Below are positions 8,655 to 17,682 of a stretch of DNA of 64,000 nt, piece by piece (position 1 is the first letter of the stretch; every line of letters starts with the position of its first letter). The translations under genes were made by a program, and so were the position numbers. Source of the stretch: Streptomyces pacificus (GTDB taxonomy: Bacteria; Actinomycetota; Actinomycetes; Streptomycetales; Streptomycetaceae); the NCBI RefSeq assembly GCF_011766325.1, contig NZ_BLLG01000007.1:186001-250000 (forward strand). Direction: 5' to 3'. Below the pieces are notes generated by a model that did not search any database, was not told the DNA's origin, and saw nothing but the letters and a program-made list of their open reading frames with translations.

Positions 8655-10370
8655 ATGCCGCCCGCGGAGCCCGCCCCGCTGCGGATCGGCAACGCCTCCG
8701 GCTTCTACGGCGACCGCTTCGACGCCGTGCGCGAGATGCTCACCGGCGGTGAACTGGACGTCCTCACCGGGGACTACCTGGCCGAACTGACCATGCTCAT
8801 CCTCGGCCGGGACCGGATGAAGGACCCGGGGCTCGGCTACGCCAGGACCTTTCTGCGCCAGCTGGAGGAGGGCCTGGGCCTGGCGTACGAGCGCGGTGTG
8901 CGGATCGTCGCCAACGCCGGCGGGCTCAACCCGTCCGGCCTCGCCGGCGCCGTGCGGGAACTCGCCGCCCGGGTCGGGGTCCCCGTGCGCGTCGCCCATG
9001 TCGAGGGCGACGACCTCGCCGACCGCTTCCCCGGCGCTCTGGCCGCCAACGCCTACCTCGGCGGCGGCGGGATCGCCGCCTGCCTGGCGGAGGGCGCCGA
9101 CGTCGTCGTCACCGGCCGGGTCACCGACGCCGCGCTCGTCACCGGGCCCGCCCAGTGGCACTTCGGCTGGGGGCCAGGCGACCTCGACGCCCTCGCGGGG
9201 GCCGTCGTCGCCGGGCATGTGCTGGAGTGCGGCACCCAGGCGACGGGCGGCAACTACGCCTTCTTCGCCGGCGAGCGCCACGCGGGCCGGGACCTGCGCC
9301 GCCCCGGGTTCCCCCTCGCCGAACTCCACGCCGACGGCAGCAGCGTCATCACCAAGCACCCCGGCACCGGCGGCTTCGTGGACACCGGCACCGTCACCGC
9401 CCAGCTGCTGTACGAGACGGGCGGAGCACGCTACGCGGGCCCCGACGCCACCGCCCGCCTCGACTCCCTGCGGCTCACCCGGGACGGCCCGGACCGGGTC
9501 CGGATCACGGGTGTGCGGGGCGAGGCCCCGCCCCCGCAGCTCAAGACCGGACTCACCCGCCTCGGCGGCTGGCGCAACGAGGTCGTCTTCGTGCTGACCG
9601 GCCTCGACATCGAGGCCAAGGCGCGGCTCGCGCGCGAGCAGATCGAGGACGCGTTCGACCGCGCCGGGTCCCGCCCCGCCGAGGTCCGCTGGGAACTGGC
9701 CCGCACCGACCGGCCGGACGCCGCCACCGAGGAGACCGCGAGCGCGCTGCTGCGGCTGGTGGTGCGCGACCGCGAGGCGGAGGCCGTTGGCCGGGTCGTC
9801 AGCGGCGCGGCGGTCGAGACGGCACTCGGCGGCTACCCGGGCTTCCATGTGACCGAACCGCCGGGAAAGGGCGTGCCGTACGGGGTCTTCGAGGCCGCCT
9901 ACGTGGACGCGGGGTCCGTCGCGCACACCGCCGTACTCGACGACGGCCGCCGGCTGCCCGTGCCCCCGGCCCCGCACACCCGCGCCCTGGAGCCCGTGCC
10001 GGAACCGCCGCTGCCCGAGCCGCTGCCGGCCGGGGTGAGCACCCGCCGCGCGCCCCTCGGCCTGGTCGCCGGGGCCCGCAGCGGCGACAAGGGCGGCGAC
10101 GCGAACATCGGGGTGTGGGTCCGCGGCGACGAGGAGTGGCGCTGGCTGGCGCACGAGCTGACCGTGCGGCGGCTGCGCGAACTCCTCCCGGAGACGGCGG
10201 AGCTGACCGTCATACGCCATGTGCTGCCGAACCTGCGGGCGCTGAACTTCACCGTCGTGGGCCTGCTGGGCGAGGGCGTCGCGGCCCGTACCCGCTTCGA
10301 CCCGCAGGCGAAGGGCCTGGGGGAGTGGCTGCGGGCCCGGCACATGGACATCCCGGAGCGGCTGCTGTGA
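8655..10370 (+). CDS. AtuA-like acyclic terpene utilization protein (DUF1446)
   Basis: 571 residues starting at ATG 8655, three bases after the preceding stop. The first 360 residues match DUF1446/AtuA: RIGNASGFYGDRFDAVREML, LDVLTGDYLAELTMLILGRD, VANAGGLNP, GDDL and ADVVVTGRVTDAALV. A C-terminal AtuA-like domain follows from about residue 468 with GLVAGARSGDKGGDANIGVW. In Pseudomonas, atuA belongs to the citronellol/geraniol cluster and its exact reaction is unknown. Here it precedes a biotin carboxylase pair, an acyl-CoA dehydrogenase, a CoA ligase and a hydratase, so it very probably acts on the same CoA-activated branched or unsaturated acid. It overlaps nothing and is followed by a 315-bp repetitive spacer. 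Confidence 0.92.
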   Translation: MPPAEPAPLRIGNASGFYGDRFDAVREMLTGGELDVLTGDYLAELTMLILGRDRMKDPGLGYARTFLRQLEEGLGLAYERGVRIVANAGGLNPSGLAGAVRELAARVGVPVRVAHVEGDDLADRFPGALAANAYLGGGGIAACLAEGADVVVTGRVTDAALVTGPAQWHFGWGPGDLDALAGAVVAGHVLECGTQATGGNYAFFAGERHAGRDLRRPGFPLAELHADGSSVITKHPGTGGFVDTGTVTAQLLYETGGARYAGPDATARLDSLRLTRDGPDRVRITGVRGEAPPPQLKTGLTRLGGWRNEVVFVLTGLDIEAKARLAREQIEDAFDRAGSRPAEVRWELARTDRPDAATEETASALLRLVVRDREAEAVGRVVSGAAVETALGGYPGFHVTEPPGKGVPYGVFEAAYVDAGSVAHTAVLDDGRRLPVPPAPHTRALEPVPEPPLPEPLPAGVSTRRAPLGLVAGARSGDKGGDANIGVWVRGDEEWRWLAHELTVRRLRELLPETAELTVIRHVLPNLRALNFTVVGLLGEGVAARTRFDPQAKGLGEWLRARHMDIPERLL

Positions 10371-10685
10371 CGCGGCCGGGCCCTCGCCCCGCCGTCCGGG
10401 CCGCCGCCACGCCCCGCTCGCGCTGCCCGGTACAGGCGGGCCACCGGGCCACCGGGCCACCGGGGCGCCGGACCGTGCCACGGCGGCGCCCGCCGCCCCG
10501 CGGCGGGCATCCGGTGCGCCGCGCCGGGCTGCGGGGCGGCGCCGTCCGGATGCCGCGTTCCGCGCTCCCGGTCCCGCGCCCCGGTCCCGCGCTGCGTTCC
10601 GCGCTCCCGGTCCCGCGCCGCGCTCCGCGCCCCGGCGCATCGCGCCCCCGCGTTCCGCATCGCCCCCCGCACCGGAGGTGACCCC
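10371..10685. repeat. GC-rich repetitive spacer inside the catabolic block
   Basis: 315 bp without a gene. It contains GGGCCACC units near 10440-10460 and two copies of GCGTTCCGCGCTCCCGGTCC followed by CGCGC, near 10556 and 10593. It ends in GGAGGTGA, the ribosome-binding site of the carboxyltransferase gene. Long spacers of this kind within an operon are unusual. Confidence 0.6.
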
Positions 10686-12305
10686 GTGACCGTCCTCGCC
10701 AGCACGCTCGACAGTGCGTCCCCCGACCACACCGCCCACCGGGAGGCCATGCTCGCCCGGCTCGGCGCGCTCGACGCCGAGCACGCCAAGGCCCTCGCCG
10801 GCGGCGGTGAGAAGTACACCGCACGCCACCGCGAGCGGGGCAAGCTCCTGGCCCGGGAGCGGATCGAGCTGCTGCTCGATCCCGACACCCCGTTCCTGGA
10901 GCTCTCGCCGCTCGCCGCGTGGGGCAGCGACCACCCCGTCGGCGCCTCCGTCGTCACCGGCATCGGCACGGTCGAGGGCGTCGAGTGCCTGGTCACCGCC
11001 AACGACCCCACCGTGCGCGGCGGAGCGAGCAACCCCTGGACGCTGAAGAAGGTCCTGCGCGCGAACGAGATCGCGCTCGCCAACCGGCTGCCGCTGATCA
11101 GCCTCGTCGAGTCCGGCGGCGCGGACCTCCCCTCCCAGAAGGAGATCTTCATCCCGGGCGGGGCGCTCTTCCGCGACCTCACCCGGCTGTCCGCCGCCGG
11201 AATCCCCACGATCGCGGTCGTCTTCGGCAACTCCACCGCCGGTGGGGCGTACGTCCCCGGCATGTCCGACCACACCGTCATGATCAAGGAACGGTCGAAG
11301 GTCTTCCTCGGCGGGCCGCCTCTGGTGAAGATGGCCACCGGCGAGGAGAGCGACGACGAGTCCCTCGGCGGCGCCGAGATGCACGCCCGTACGTCCGGAC
11401 TCGCCGACCACTACGCCCTGGACGAGTACGACGCACTCCGCCACGCCCGCCGCATCGTGGCGCGCCTCAACCACCGCAAGGCGCACCCCGCCCCGGGCTC
11501 CCCGGCGGCCCCGGCGGCACCGGCCGAAGCTCCCGTGTACGACGAGGAGGAACTGCTCGGCATCGTCCCGGAGGACCTGAAGACCCCGTTCGACCCCCGG
11601 GAGGTGATCGCCCGGATCGTCGACGGCTCCGACTTCGACGAGTTCAAGCCGCTCTACGGCCCGAGCCTGGTCACCGGCTGGGCACGGCTGCACGGCCACC
11701 CCGTCGGGGTCCTCGCCAACGCGCAGGGGGTGCTGTTCAGCGCCGAGTCGCAGAAGGCCGCCCAGTTCATCCAGCTCGCCAACCAGCGCGACATCCCGCT
11801 GCTCTTCCTGCACAACACCACCGGCTACATGGTCGGCAGGGAGTACGAGCAGGGCGGCATCATCAAGCACGGCGCCATGATGATCAACGCGGTCTCCAAC
11901 TCGAAGGTCCCGCATCTGTCGGTGCTGATGGGCGCCTCGTACGGCGCCGGGCACTACGGGATGTGCGGCCGGGCGTACGACCCGCGCTTCCTGTTCGCCT
12001 GGCCCAGTGCGAAGTCCGCGGTGATGGGCCCCCAGCAGCTCGCCGGGGTGCTGTCGATCGTCGCCCGCGCCTCGGCCGCCGCGAAGGGGCGGGACTACGA
12101 CGAGGAGGCCGACGCGGGACTGCGCGCGATGGTCGAGCAGCAGATCGAGACCGAGTCGCTGCCGATGTTCCTGTCCGGTCGGCTGTACGACGACGGCGTC
12201 ATCGACCCGCGCGACACCCGCACGGTCCTCGGCCTGTGCCTGTCCGCCATCCACACGGCCCCGGTCGAAGGCGCGCGCGGCGGCTTCGGCGTCTTCAGGA
12301 TGTGA
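10686..12305 (+). CDS. acyl-CoA carboxylase, carboxyltransferase (beta) subunit
   Basis: 539 residues from GTG 10686, preceded by GGAGGTGACCCC. This is a full carboxyltransferase of the propionyl/methylcrotonyl/geranyl-CoA carboxylase type, with N-terminal REAMLARLGALDAEHAKALAGGGEKY, the oxyanion-forming GNSTAGGAYVPGMSDH, and in the C-terminal half LFLHNTTGYMVG, GASYGAGHYGMCGRAYDPRF and WPSAKSAVMGPQQLAGVL. It transfers a carboxyl group from carboxybiotin to an acyl-CoA. The GASYGAGHYGMCGR form is typical of methylcrotonyl/geranyl-CoA enzymes (LiuB/AtuC) rather than acetyl/propionyl ones. The biotin-carrying partner starts 8 bp downstream. Confidence 0.94.
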   Translation: MTVLASTLDSASPDHTAHREAMLARLGALDAEHAKALAGGGEKYTARHRERGKLLARERIELLLDPDTPFLELSPLAAWGSDHPVGASVVTGIGTVEGVECLVTANDPTVRGGASNPWTLKKVLRANEIALANRLPLISLVESGGADLPSQKEIFIPGGALFRDLTRLSAAGIPTIAVVFGNSTAGGAYVPGMSDHTVMIKERSKVFLGGPPLVKMATGEESDDESLGGAEMHARTSGLADHYALDEYDALRHARRIVARLNHRKAHPAPGSPAAPAAPAEAPVYDEEELLGIVPEDLKTPFDPREVIARIVDGSDFDEFKPLYGPSLVTGWARLHGHPVGVLANAQGVLFSAESQKAAQFIQLANQRDIPLLFLHNTTGYMVGREYEQGGIIKHGAMMINAVSNSKVPHLSVLMGASYGAGHYGMCGRAYDPRFLFAWPSAKSAVMGPQQLAGVLSIVARASAAAKGRDYDEEADAGLRAMVEQQIETESLPMFLSGRLYDDGVIDPRDTRTVLGLCLSAIHTAPVEGARGGFGVFRM

Positions 12306-12312
12306 GGCCCCG

Positions 12313-14379
12313 ATGATCGAAACCCTGCTCGTCGCCAACCGCGGTGAGATCGCCTGCCGGGTGTTCCGCACCTGCCGGGAACTCGGCATCGCGACGGTCG
12401 CCGTCCACGCCGACCCGGACGAGGGCGCCCTGCACACCCGGGCGGCCGACGCCGCCGTACGGCTGCCGGGGGCCGCGCCGGCCGCCACCTATCTGCGCGG
12501 CGACCTGATCGTGAAGGCCGCGCTCGCGTCCGGCGCGGACGCCGTCCACCCCGGCTACGGGTTCCTGTCCGAGAACGCCGACTTCGCCCGCGAGGTCATC
12601 GCCGCGGGCCTGACCTGGATCGGGCCGCCCCCGGACGCCATCGAGGCGATGGCGTCCAAGACCCGGGCCAAGGAGCTGATGGGGATCGCCCCGCTCGACG
12701 CGGACGCGGTCACCGGCGCCGACCTTCCCCTGCTGGTGAAGGCGGCGGCGGGCGGCGGCGGCCGCGGGATGCGGGTCGTCCGTGAACTGGGTTCCCTGAA
12801 GGGCGAGGTGGCGGCCGCGCGGGCCGAGGCGCTGAGCGCCTTCGGGGACGGCGAGGTCTTCGTCGAACCGTACGTCGAGGGCGGACGCCATGTGGAGGTG
12901 CAGATCCTCGCGGACGCCCACGGCACGGTGTGGGCGCTCGGCACCCGGGACTGCTCGCTGCAGCGCCGCCACCAGAAGGTCGTGGAGGAGGCGCCGGCGC
13001 CGGGGCTCGGCGGGGAACTGGCGGCGCGGCTGGAGGAGGCGGCCGTCCGTGCCGCCCGGGCGACCGGCTACCGGGGCGCGGGCACGGTGGAGTTCCTCGT
13101 GGTCGGCGACCGGGCCCACTTCCTGGAGATGAACACCCGGCTCCAGGTGGAACACCCCGTCACCGAGGCGGTGTTCGGCGTCGACCTGGTGGCCCTGCAG
13201 ATCCGCGTCGCCGAGGGCGCCGCGCTGCCGCCCGCCCCGCCCGCCCCGCGCGGCCACGCGGTCGAGGCCCGGTTGTACGCCGAGGACCCGTCCCGCTCCT
13301 GGTCCCCGCAGACGGGCACGCTCCACGCGCTGTCCTTCCCGGCGTCCGGCGCCGGCCTGGGCCTGCTGCCGGGTGAGGGTGCCTCCGGTACGCCGTCCGG
13401 CCGGGGTCCCGGTGCCTCCGGTACGCCGTCCGGCCGGGATCCGGCGACGGACGCCGGGGCCTCCGGTGCCGCTGCTCCCCGGGCGTGGACCCGGGTCGAC
13501 GCCGGCTACGGCGACGGGGACCGGATCGGGGTGCACTACGACGCGATGATCGCCAAGGTCGTCGTCTGGGCGCCGACCCGGCGGGAGGCCGTACGCCGGC
13601 TCGCCGGCGACCTGGCGCGGGCGGTGATCCACGGTCCGGTGACCAACCGGGAGCTGCTCGTACGGTCCCTGCGGCACCCCGAGTTCACCGAGGCGCGGAT
13701 GGACACCGGCTTCTACGACCGGCATCTGCCCGCACTGACCGCGGCGGCGGGCGGCGAGGAACTCGCCGCGCTCGCCGCGGCCCTGGCGGACGCCGCCGCC
13801 CGGGGGGCCGCCGGCCGCACGGCCGGCACCACCGCCCGTCTCGGCGGCTGGCGCAACCTGCCCTCGCAGCCGCAGGTCAAGCGCTACCGCGGCCGGGACA
13901 CCGAGCACGAGGTCCGCTACCGCACCACCCGCGACGGCGTACAGGCCGAGGGCTTTCCCGGAGTCCGGGTCCGCCGTGCCGACCCGGACACCGTGCGGCT
14001 CGAATCCGACGGCGTCGAGCGGGAGTTCCGGATATCCGTGTACGGCGGCGACCGGGTCCACGTCGACACGCCCACCTCGTCCCACGCCCTCACTCGGCTG
14101 CCCCGCTTTCCCGACCCCGCCGAACAGCACCAGCCCGGTTCCCTGCTCGCCCCCATGCCCGGCACGGTCGTCCGGGTCGCCGAGGGCATCGCCCCCGGCG
14201 CCGCCGTCACCGCCGGCCAGCCGCTCGTCTGGCTGGAGGCGATGAAGATGGAGCACCGCATCACCGCTCCCGCCTCCGGCATCCTCACCGCGCTCCACGC
14301 CGCCCCCGGCCGCCAGGTCGAGGTCGGTGCCCTTCTCGCCGTCGTCCACCCCGCAGCACAGGAGGAGAACGCGTCATGA
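12313..14379 (+). CDS. acyl-CoA carboxylase, biotin carboxylase / biotin carrier (alpha) subunit
   Basis: 688 residues. The biotin carboxylase domain spans residues 1 to about 440 (LLVANRGEIACRVFRTCRELG; Gly-rich ATP loop KAAAGGGGRGMRVV; EMNTRLQVEHPVTE). A linker follows, then a C-terminal biotinyl domain with EAMKMEH near residue 642, whose first Lys is biotinylated. The segment before the Gly-rich loop is about 15-20 residues shorter than in typical enzymes. Near residues 355-385 a 33-bp duplication encodes GASGTPSGRGP twice, a low-complexity insertion in the biotin-carboxylase C-terminal lobe. With the preceding subunit it should form the complete carboxylase (LiuB/D or AtuC/F type). Its stop overlaps the next start (ATGA). 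Confidence 0.94.
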   Translation: MIETLLVANRGEIACRVFRTCRELGIATVAVHADPDEGALHTRAADAAVRLPGAAPAATYLRGDLIVKAALASGADAVHPGYGFLSENADFAREVIAAGLTWIGPPPDAIEAMASKTRAKELMGIAPLDADAVTGADLPLLVKAAAGGGGRGMRVVRELGSLKGEVAAARAEALSAFGDGEVFVEPYVEGGRHVEVQILADAHGTVWALGTRDCSLQRRHQKVVEEAPAPGLGGELAARLEEAAVRAARATGYRGAGTVEFLVVGDRAHFLEMNTRLQVEHPVTEAVFGVDLVALQIRVAEGAALPPAPPAPRGHAVEARLYAEDPSRSWSPQTGTLHALSFPASGAGLGLLPGEGASGTPSGRGPGASGTPSGRDPATDAGASGAAAPRAWTRVDAGYGDGDRIGVHYDAMIAKVVVWAPTRREAVRRLAGDLARAVIHGPVTNRELLVRSLRHPEFTEARMDTGFYDRHLPALTAAAGGEELAALAAALADAAARGAAGRTAGTTARLGGWRNLPSQPQVKRYRGRDTEHEVRYRTTRDGVQAEGFPGVRVRRADPDTVRLESDGVEREFRISVYGGDRVHVDTPTSSHALTRLPRFPDPAEQHQPGSLLAPMPGTVVRVAEGIAPGAAVTAGQPLVWLEAMKMEHRITAPASGILTALHAAPGRQVEVGALLAVVHPAAQEENAS

Positions 14380-15521
14380 GCACGATCACGGGCACGATCA
14401 TCGAAAGCGAAGAGCGCGCCGCGCTGAGGGCCGCGGTGGCCGCCCTCGGGAAGCGCCACGGCCGCGACCACGACCGCGAGGCGCTGTGGGCCGAGGCCGC
14501 CAAGCTCGGCTACCTGGGCGTCAACCTCCCGGAGGAGTACGGCGGCGGGGGCGGCGGACTGTCCGAGCTGTCCATCGTGCTGGAGGAACTCGGCGCCGCC
14601 GGATGCCCCCTGCTGATGATGGTGGTCTCGCCCGCGATCTGCGGCACCGTCATCGCCCGCTTCGGTACCGAGGAGCAGCGGCGCGCGTGGCTCCCCGCCC
14701 TCGCCGACGGCACCCGCACCATGGCCTTCGGCATCACCGAGCCGGACGCCGGCTCCAACTCGCACCGGATCACCACCACCGCGCGGCGCACCGACGACGG
14801 CTGGGTCCTCTCCGGCCGCAAGGTGTTCATCTCCGGCGTCGACATCGCCGACGCGACGCTGATCGTGGGCCGCACCGAGGACGCCAGGACCGGGAAGCTG
14901 AAGCCGTGCCTGTTCATCGTCCCGCGGGACGCGCCCGGCTTCGGCCGCTCCCGGATCGACATGGAGCTGTTCGCCCAGGAGAAGCAGTTCGAGCTGGTCC
15001 TCGACGACGTGGAGCTGCCGAGGGACGCGCTGGTGGGCGAGGAGGACGCCGGCCTCCTCCAGCTGTTCGCCGGGCTCAACCCGGAGCGCGTCATGACGGC
15101 CGCGTTCGGGATCGGCATGGGCCGCTACGCGCTGGCCCGGGCCGTGGAGTACGCCAAGGAACGGCAGGTGTGGAAGGCGCCCATCGGCGCCCACCAGGCC
15201 ATCGCCCACCCGCTCGCCCAGGCGCACATCGAGCTGGAACTGTCCCGGCTGATGATGCAGAAGGCCGCGGCGCTGTACGACGCCGGTGACGACCTGGGCG
15301 CGGGCGAGGCCGCCAACATGGCCAAGTACGCGGCCGGCGAGGCCTGCGTCAAGGCAGTCGACCAGGCCGTCCACACGCTCGGCGGCAACGGCCTCACCCG
15401 GGAGTACGGTCTGGCGTCCCTGGTCACCGCCGCGCGGGTCGCCAGGATCGCCCCGGTCAGCCGCGAGATGGTGCTGAATTTCGTGTCGCATCAGTCCCTG
15501 GGTCTCCCCAAGTCGTACTGA
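14376..15521 (+). CDS. acyl-CoA dehydrogenase (citronellyl-CoA dehydrogenase-like)
   Basis: 381 residues from ATG 14376, sharing ATGA with the carboxylase stop, so translation is probably coupled. FAD-dependent acyl-CoA dehydrogenase fold: LNLPEEYGGGGGGLSELSIV-type N-terminus, MAFGITEPDAGSNSHRITTTA, KVFISGVDIADATLIVGRT and a C-terminal HTLGGNGLTREYGLASLV. The subgroup fits AtuD/citronellyl-CoA-type dehydrogenases. It would introduce the alpha,beta double bond before or after carboxylation by the neighbouring carboxylase. The three acyl-CoA dehydrogenases further down the window belong to other subgroups. Confidence 0.93.
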   Translation: MSTITGTIIESEERAALRAAVAALGKRHGRDHDREALWAEAAKLGYLGVNLPEEYGGGGGGLSELSIVLEELGAAGCPLLMMVVSPAICGTVIARFGTEEQRRAWLPALADGTRTMAFGITEPDAGSNSHRITTTARRTDDGWVLSGRKVFISGVDIADATLIVGRTEDARTGKLKPCLFIVPRDAPGFGRSRIDMELFAQEKQFELVLDDVELPRDALVGEEDAGLLQLFAGLNPERVMTAAFGIGMGRYALARAVEYAKERQVWKAPIGAHQAIAHPLAQAHIELELSRLMMQKAAALYDAGDDLGAGEAANMAKYAAGEACVKAVDQAVHTLGGNGLTREYGLASLVTAARVARIAPVSREMVLNFVSHQSLGLPKSY

Positions 15522-15821
15522 CGGGGGCATTCTGGCGACCACGGCAGTGTCCGGGCAGTGTCCGGGTCGTGGCAGGTCGTGGCAGGTCGTGGCCGGGCCA
15601 CGGCCGGGTCGCCGGTGCCGGTGCCAGTGCCCGCGACCGGCCAGGACCCGGCCACCGCCGGGCCGTGGCCCGGGAACCACCGGGGACCACCGGCGATCAC
15701 CGGCCACCGCGGGCCGTCATCCAGCCGTGATCCGGCCACGACCGACCGCCACCGACCGCCACCGACCGCCACCGGCCACCACCGGCCACGACCGACCGCG
15801 ACCGACCGCGAAGGGGCTGCC
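15522..15821. repeat. 300-bp spacer made of short repeats
   Basis: No gene seen. Shortly after the stop come GCAGTGTCCGG and GTGGCAGGTC repeats (15541-15600), then several ACCGACCGCC(A/C) units (15735-15812). The final AAGGGGC serves as ribosome-binding site for the ligase. Confidence 0.6.
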
Positions 15822-17396
15822 ATGGTGATGCACAGCGAGTACGCGGACGTTCCCTCCCTCTCCGTCCCCATCCACGAGGCCGTCCTGGGCAGGGCTGCCG
15901 AGTACGGTGACACCGTCGCCCTGGTCGACGGGACCGGCAGCACGACCCTCACGTACGCCCAGCTCGATACCTGCCACCGCGGGCTCGCCGCGGCGTTCGC
16001 CGAAGCGGGCGTCCGCAAGGGCGACGTGCTGGCCCTGCACAGCCCCAACACGGTCGCCTTCCCGGTGGTCTTCTACGCCGCCACCCGCGCCGGGGCGTCC
16101 GTCACCACCATCCATCCGCTCGCCACGGCGGAGGAGTTCGCCAAGCAGCTGCGCGACTCCTGCGCCCGCTGGATCGTCACCGTCTCCCCGCTGCTCGAAG
16201 CGGCCCGGCGGGCCGCCGAACTGGCGGGTGGGATCGAGGAGGTCTTCGTCTGCGACGAGGCCGAGGGCCACCGGTCCGTCCTCGGCATGCTGGGCTCCCG
16301 CGCCCCCGAACCCGATGCGGCCATCGACCCGGCCGAGGACGTCGCCGCCCTGCCGTACTCCTCCGGCACGACCGGCGTGCCCAAGGGAGTCATGCTCACC
16401 CACCGGTCCATCGCCACCAACCTGGCGCAGCTGGACCCCGTCCTGCCCATGAAGCCGGGCGACCGCATCCTCGCCGTGCTGCCGTTCTTCCACATCTACG
16501 GCCTCACCGCGCTGATGAACGCCCCGCTGCGCAGGGGCGCCACCGTCGTCGTGCTGCCCCGGTTCGACCTCGACCAGTTCCTCGCGGCGATCGAGAAGCA
16601 CCGGATCAGCGCCCTGTACGTGGCCCCGCCGATCGTGCTGGCCCTCGCCAAGCACCCGGCGGTCGCGCGCTACGACCTGTCGTCGCTCGAGTACGTCGTC
16701 AGTGCCGCCGCCCCGCTCGACGCCGGGCTCGCCCGGGCGTGCTCGGAGCGGCTTGGGCTGCCGCCGGTGCTCCAGGCGTACGGCATGACCGAGCTGTCGC
16801 CCGGTACCCATGTCGTGCCGCTCGACGCGGTGAACCCGCCGCCCGGCGCCGTGGGCAAGCTGCTGCCCTCCACCGAGATGCGGATCCTGGCGCTCGACGA
16901 CCCCGGCCGGGACGCCGCACCCGGTGAGGAGGGCGAGATCGCCATCCGCGGCCCCCAGGTGATGAAGGGCTATCTCAACCGGCCCGACGCCACCGCCGCC
17001 ATGATCGACGGCGAGGGGTGGCTCCACACCGGCGACATCGGCCGAGTCGACGAAGACGGCTGGCTGTTCGTCGTCGACCGGGTCAAGGAACTCATCAAGT
17101 ACAAGGGCTTCCAGGTCGCCCCCGCGGAGCTGGAGGCCGTGCTGCTCACCCACGAGGGCATCGCGGACGCGGCTGTGATCGGCGTGTACGACGACGACGG
17201 GAACGAGGTGCCCAAGGCGTACGTCGTACGGCAGGCCGCCGCGCCGGATCTGACCGCCGACGCCGTCCTGGCCCATGTCGCCGGGCGGGTATCCCCGTAC
17301 AAGAAGATCCGGCGGGTCGAGTTCGTCGACGGAGTACCCCGGGCCGCCTCGGGGAAGATCCTCCGCCGTGAACTGCGCGACCGGGAGACTCGGTAG
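15822..17396 (+). CDS. acyl-CoA ligase, 4-coumarate--CoA ligase family
   Basis: 524 residues from ATG 15822, with AAGGGGC six bases upstream. ANL-superfamily adenylating enzyme: the P-loop-like YSSGTTGVPKGVMLTHR lies near residues 179-195, followed by LPFFHIYGL, the YGMTELSPG motif, the hinge WLHTGDIGRVDEDGWLF, KYKGFQVAPAELE, and the catalytic Lys in RAASGKILRR near the C-terminus. It converts a carboxylic acid to its CoA thioester using ATP. Within this block it is the likely entry enzyme, corresponding to AtuH, supplying substrate for the dehydrogenase and carboxylase. The substrate could be a branched, terpenoid or aromatic acid; sequence alone does not decide. A 9-bp tandem repeat starts at its stop codon. 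Confidence 0.92.
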   Translation: MVMHSEYADVPSLSVPIHEAVLGRAAEYGDTVALVDGTGSTTLTYAQLDTCHRGLAAAFAEAGVRKGDVLALHSPNTVAFPVVFYAATRAGASVTTIHPLATAEEFAKQLRDSCARWIVTVSPLLEAARRAAELAGGIEEVFVCDEAEGHRSVLGMLGSRAPEPDAAIDPAEDVAALPYSSGTTGVPKGVMLTHRSIATNLAQLDPVLPMKPGDRILAVLPFFHIYGLTALMNAPLRRGATVVVLPRFDLDQFLAAIEKHRISALYVAPPIVLALAKHPAVARYDLSSLEYVVSAAAPLDAGLARACSERLGLPPVLQAYGMTELSPGTHVVPLDAVNPPPGAVGKLLPSTEMRILALDDPGRDAAPGEEGEIAIRGPQVMKGYLNRPDATAAMIDGEGWLHTGDIGRVDEDGWLFVVDRVKELIKYKGFQVAPAELEAVLLTHEGIADAAVIGVYDDDGNEVPKAYVVRQAAAPDLTADAVLAHVAGRVSPYKKIRRVEFVDGVPRAASGKILRRELRDRETR

Positions 17397-17448
17397 CACC
17401 GGCAGCACCGGCAGCACCGGCAGCACCGGCAGCACCGGCAGCACCGGC
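17397..17448 (+). repeat. 9-bp tandem repeat immediately after stop codon
   Basis: CACCGGCAG repeated about six times starts directly after the TAG at 17394-17396 and ends before TCGTACGTACCGG. Unit length and position suggest replication slippage. Confidence 0.9.
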
Positions 17449-17682
17449 AATCGTACGTACCGGGAGACCCGGAGGCTCCCGGAGACCAGCGAGAACCGGC
17501 AGCCTCCGGAGCGGCGGGAGCCCGGCGTTCCCCGCGTTCCCGGGGCGGTCCGGCGCGCCGGGAGCATCCGGGAGGCCGGAAGGCCCCCGGAGCCCCGAAC
17601 CGCCCCGGCAGGACTCGAACAAGGAGACTCCCCTGGGTGTCCCGATCCTGCAAATGACCCGAAGCAACCCACGAAGAAAGGT

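Noticed and set aside
7755..12488. Very long minus-strand open frame (1577 codons) opposite the carboxylase genes
   Set aside because: Shadow of the real plus-strand genes caused by GC-rich third positions; no homology and the opposite strand encodes clear enzymes.
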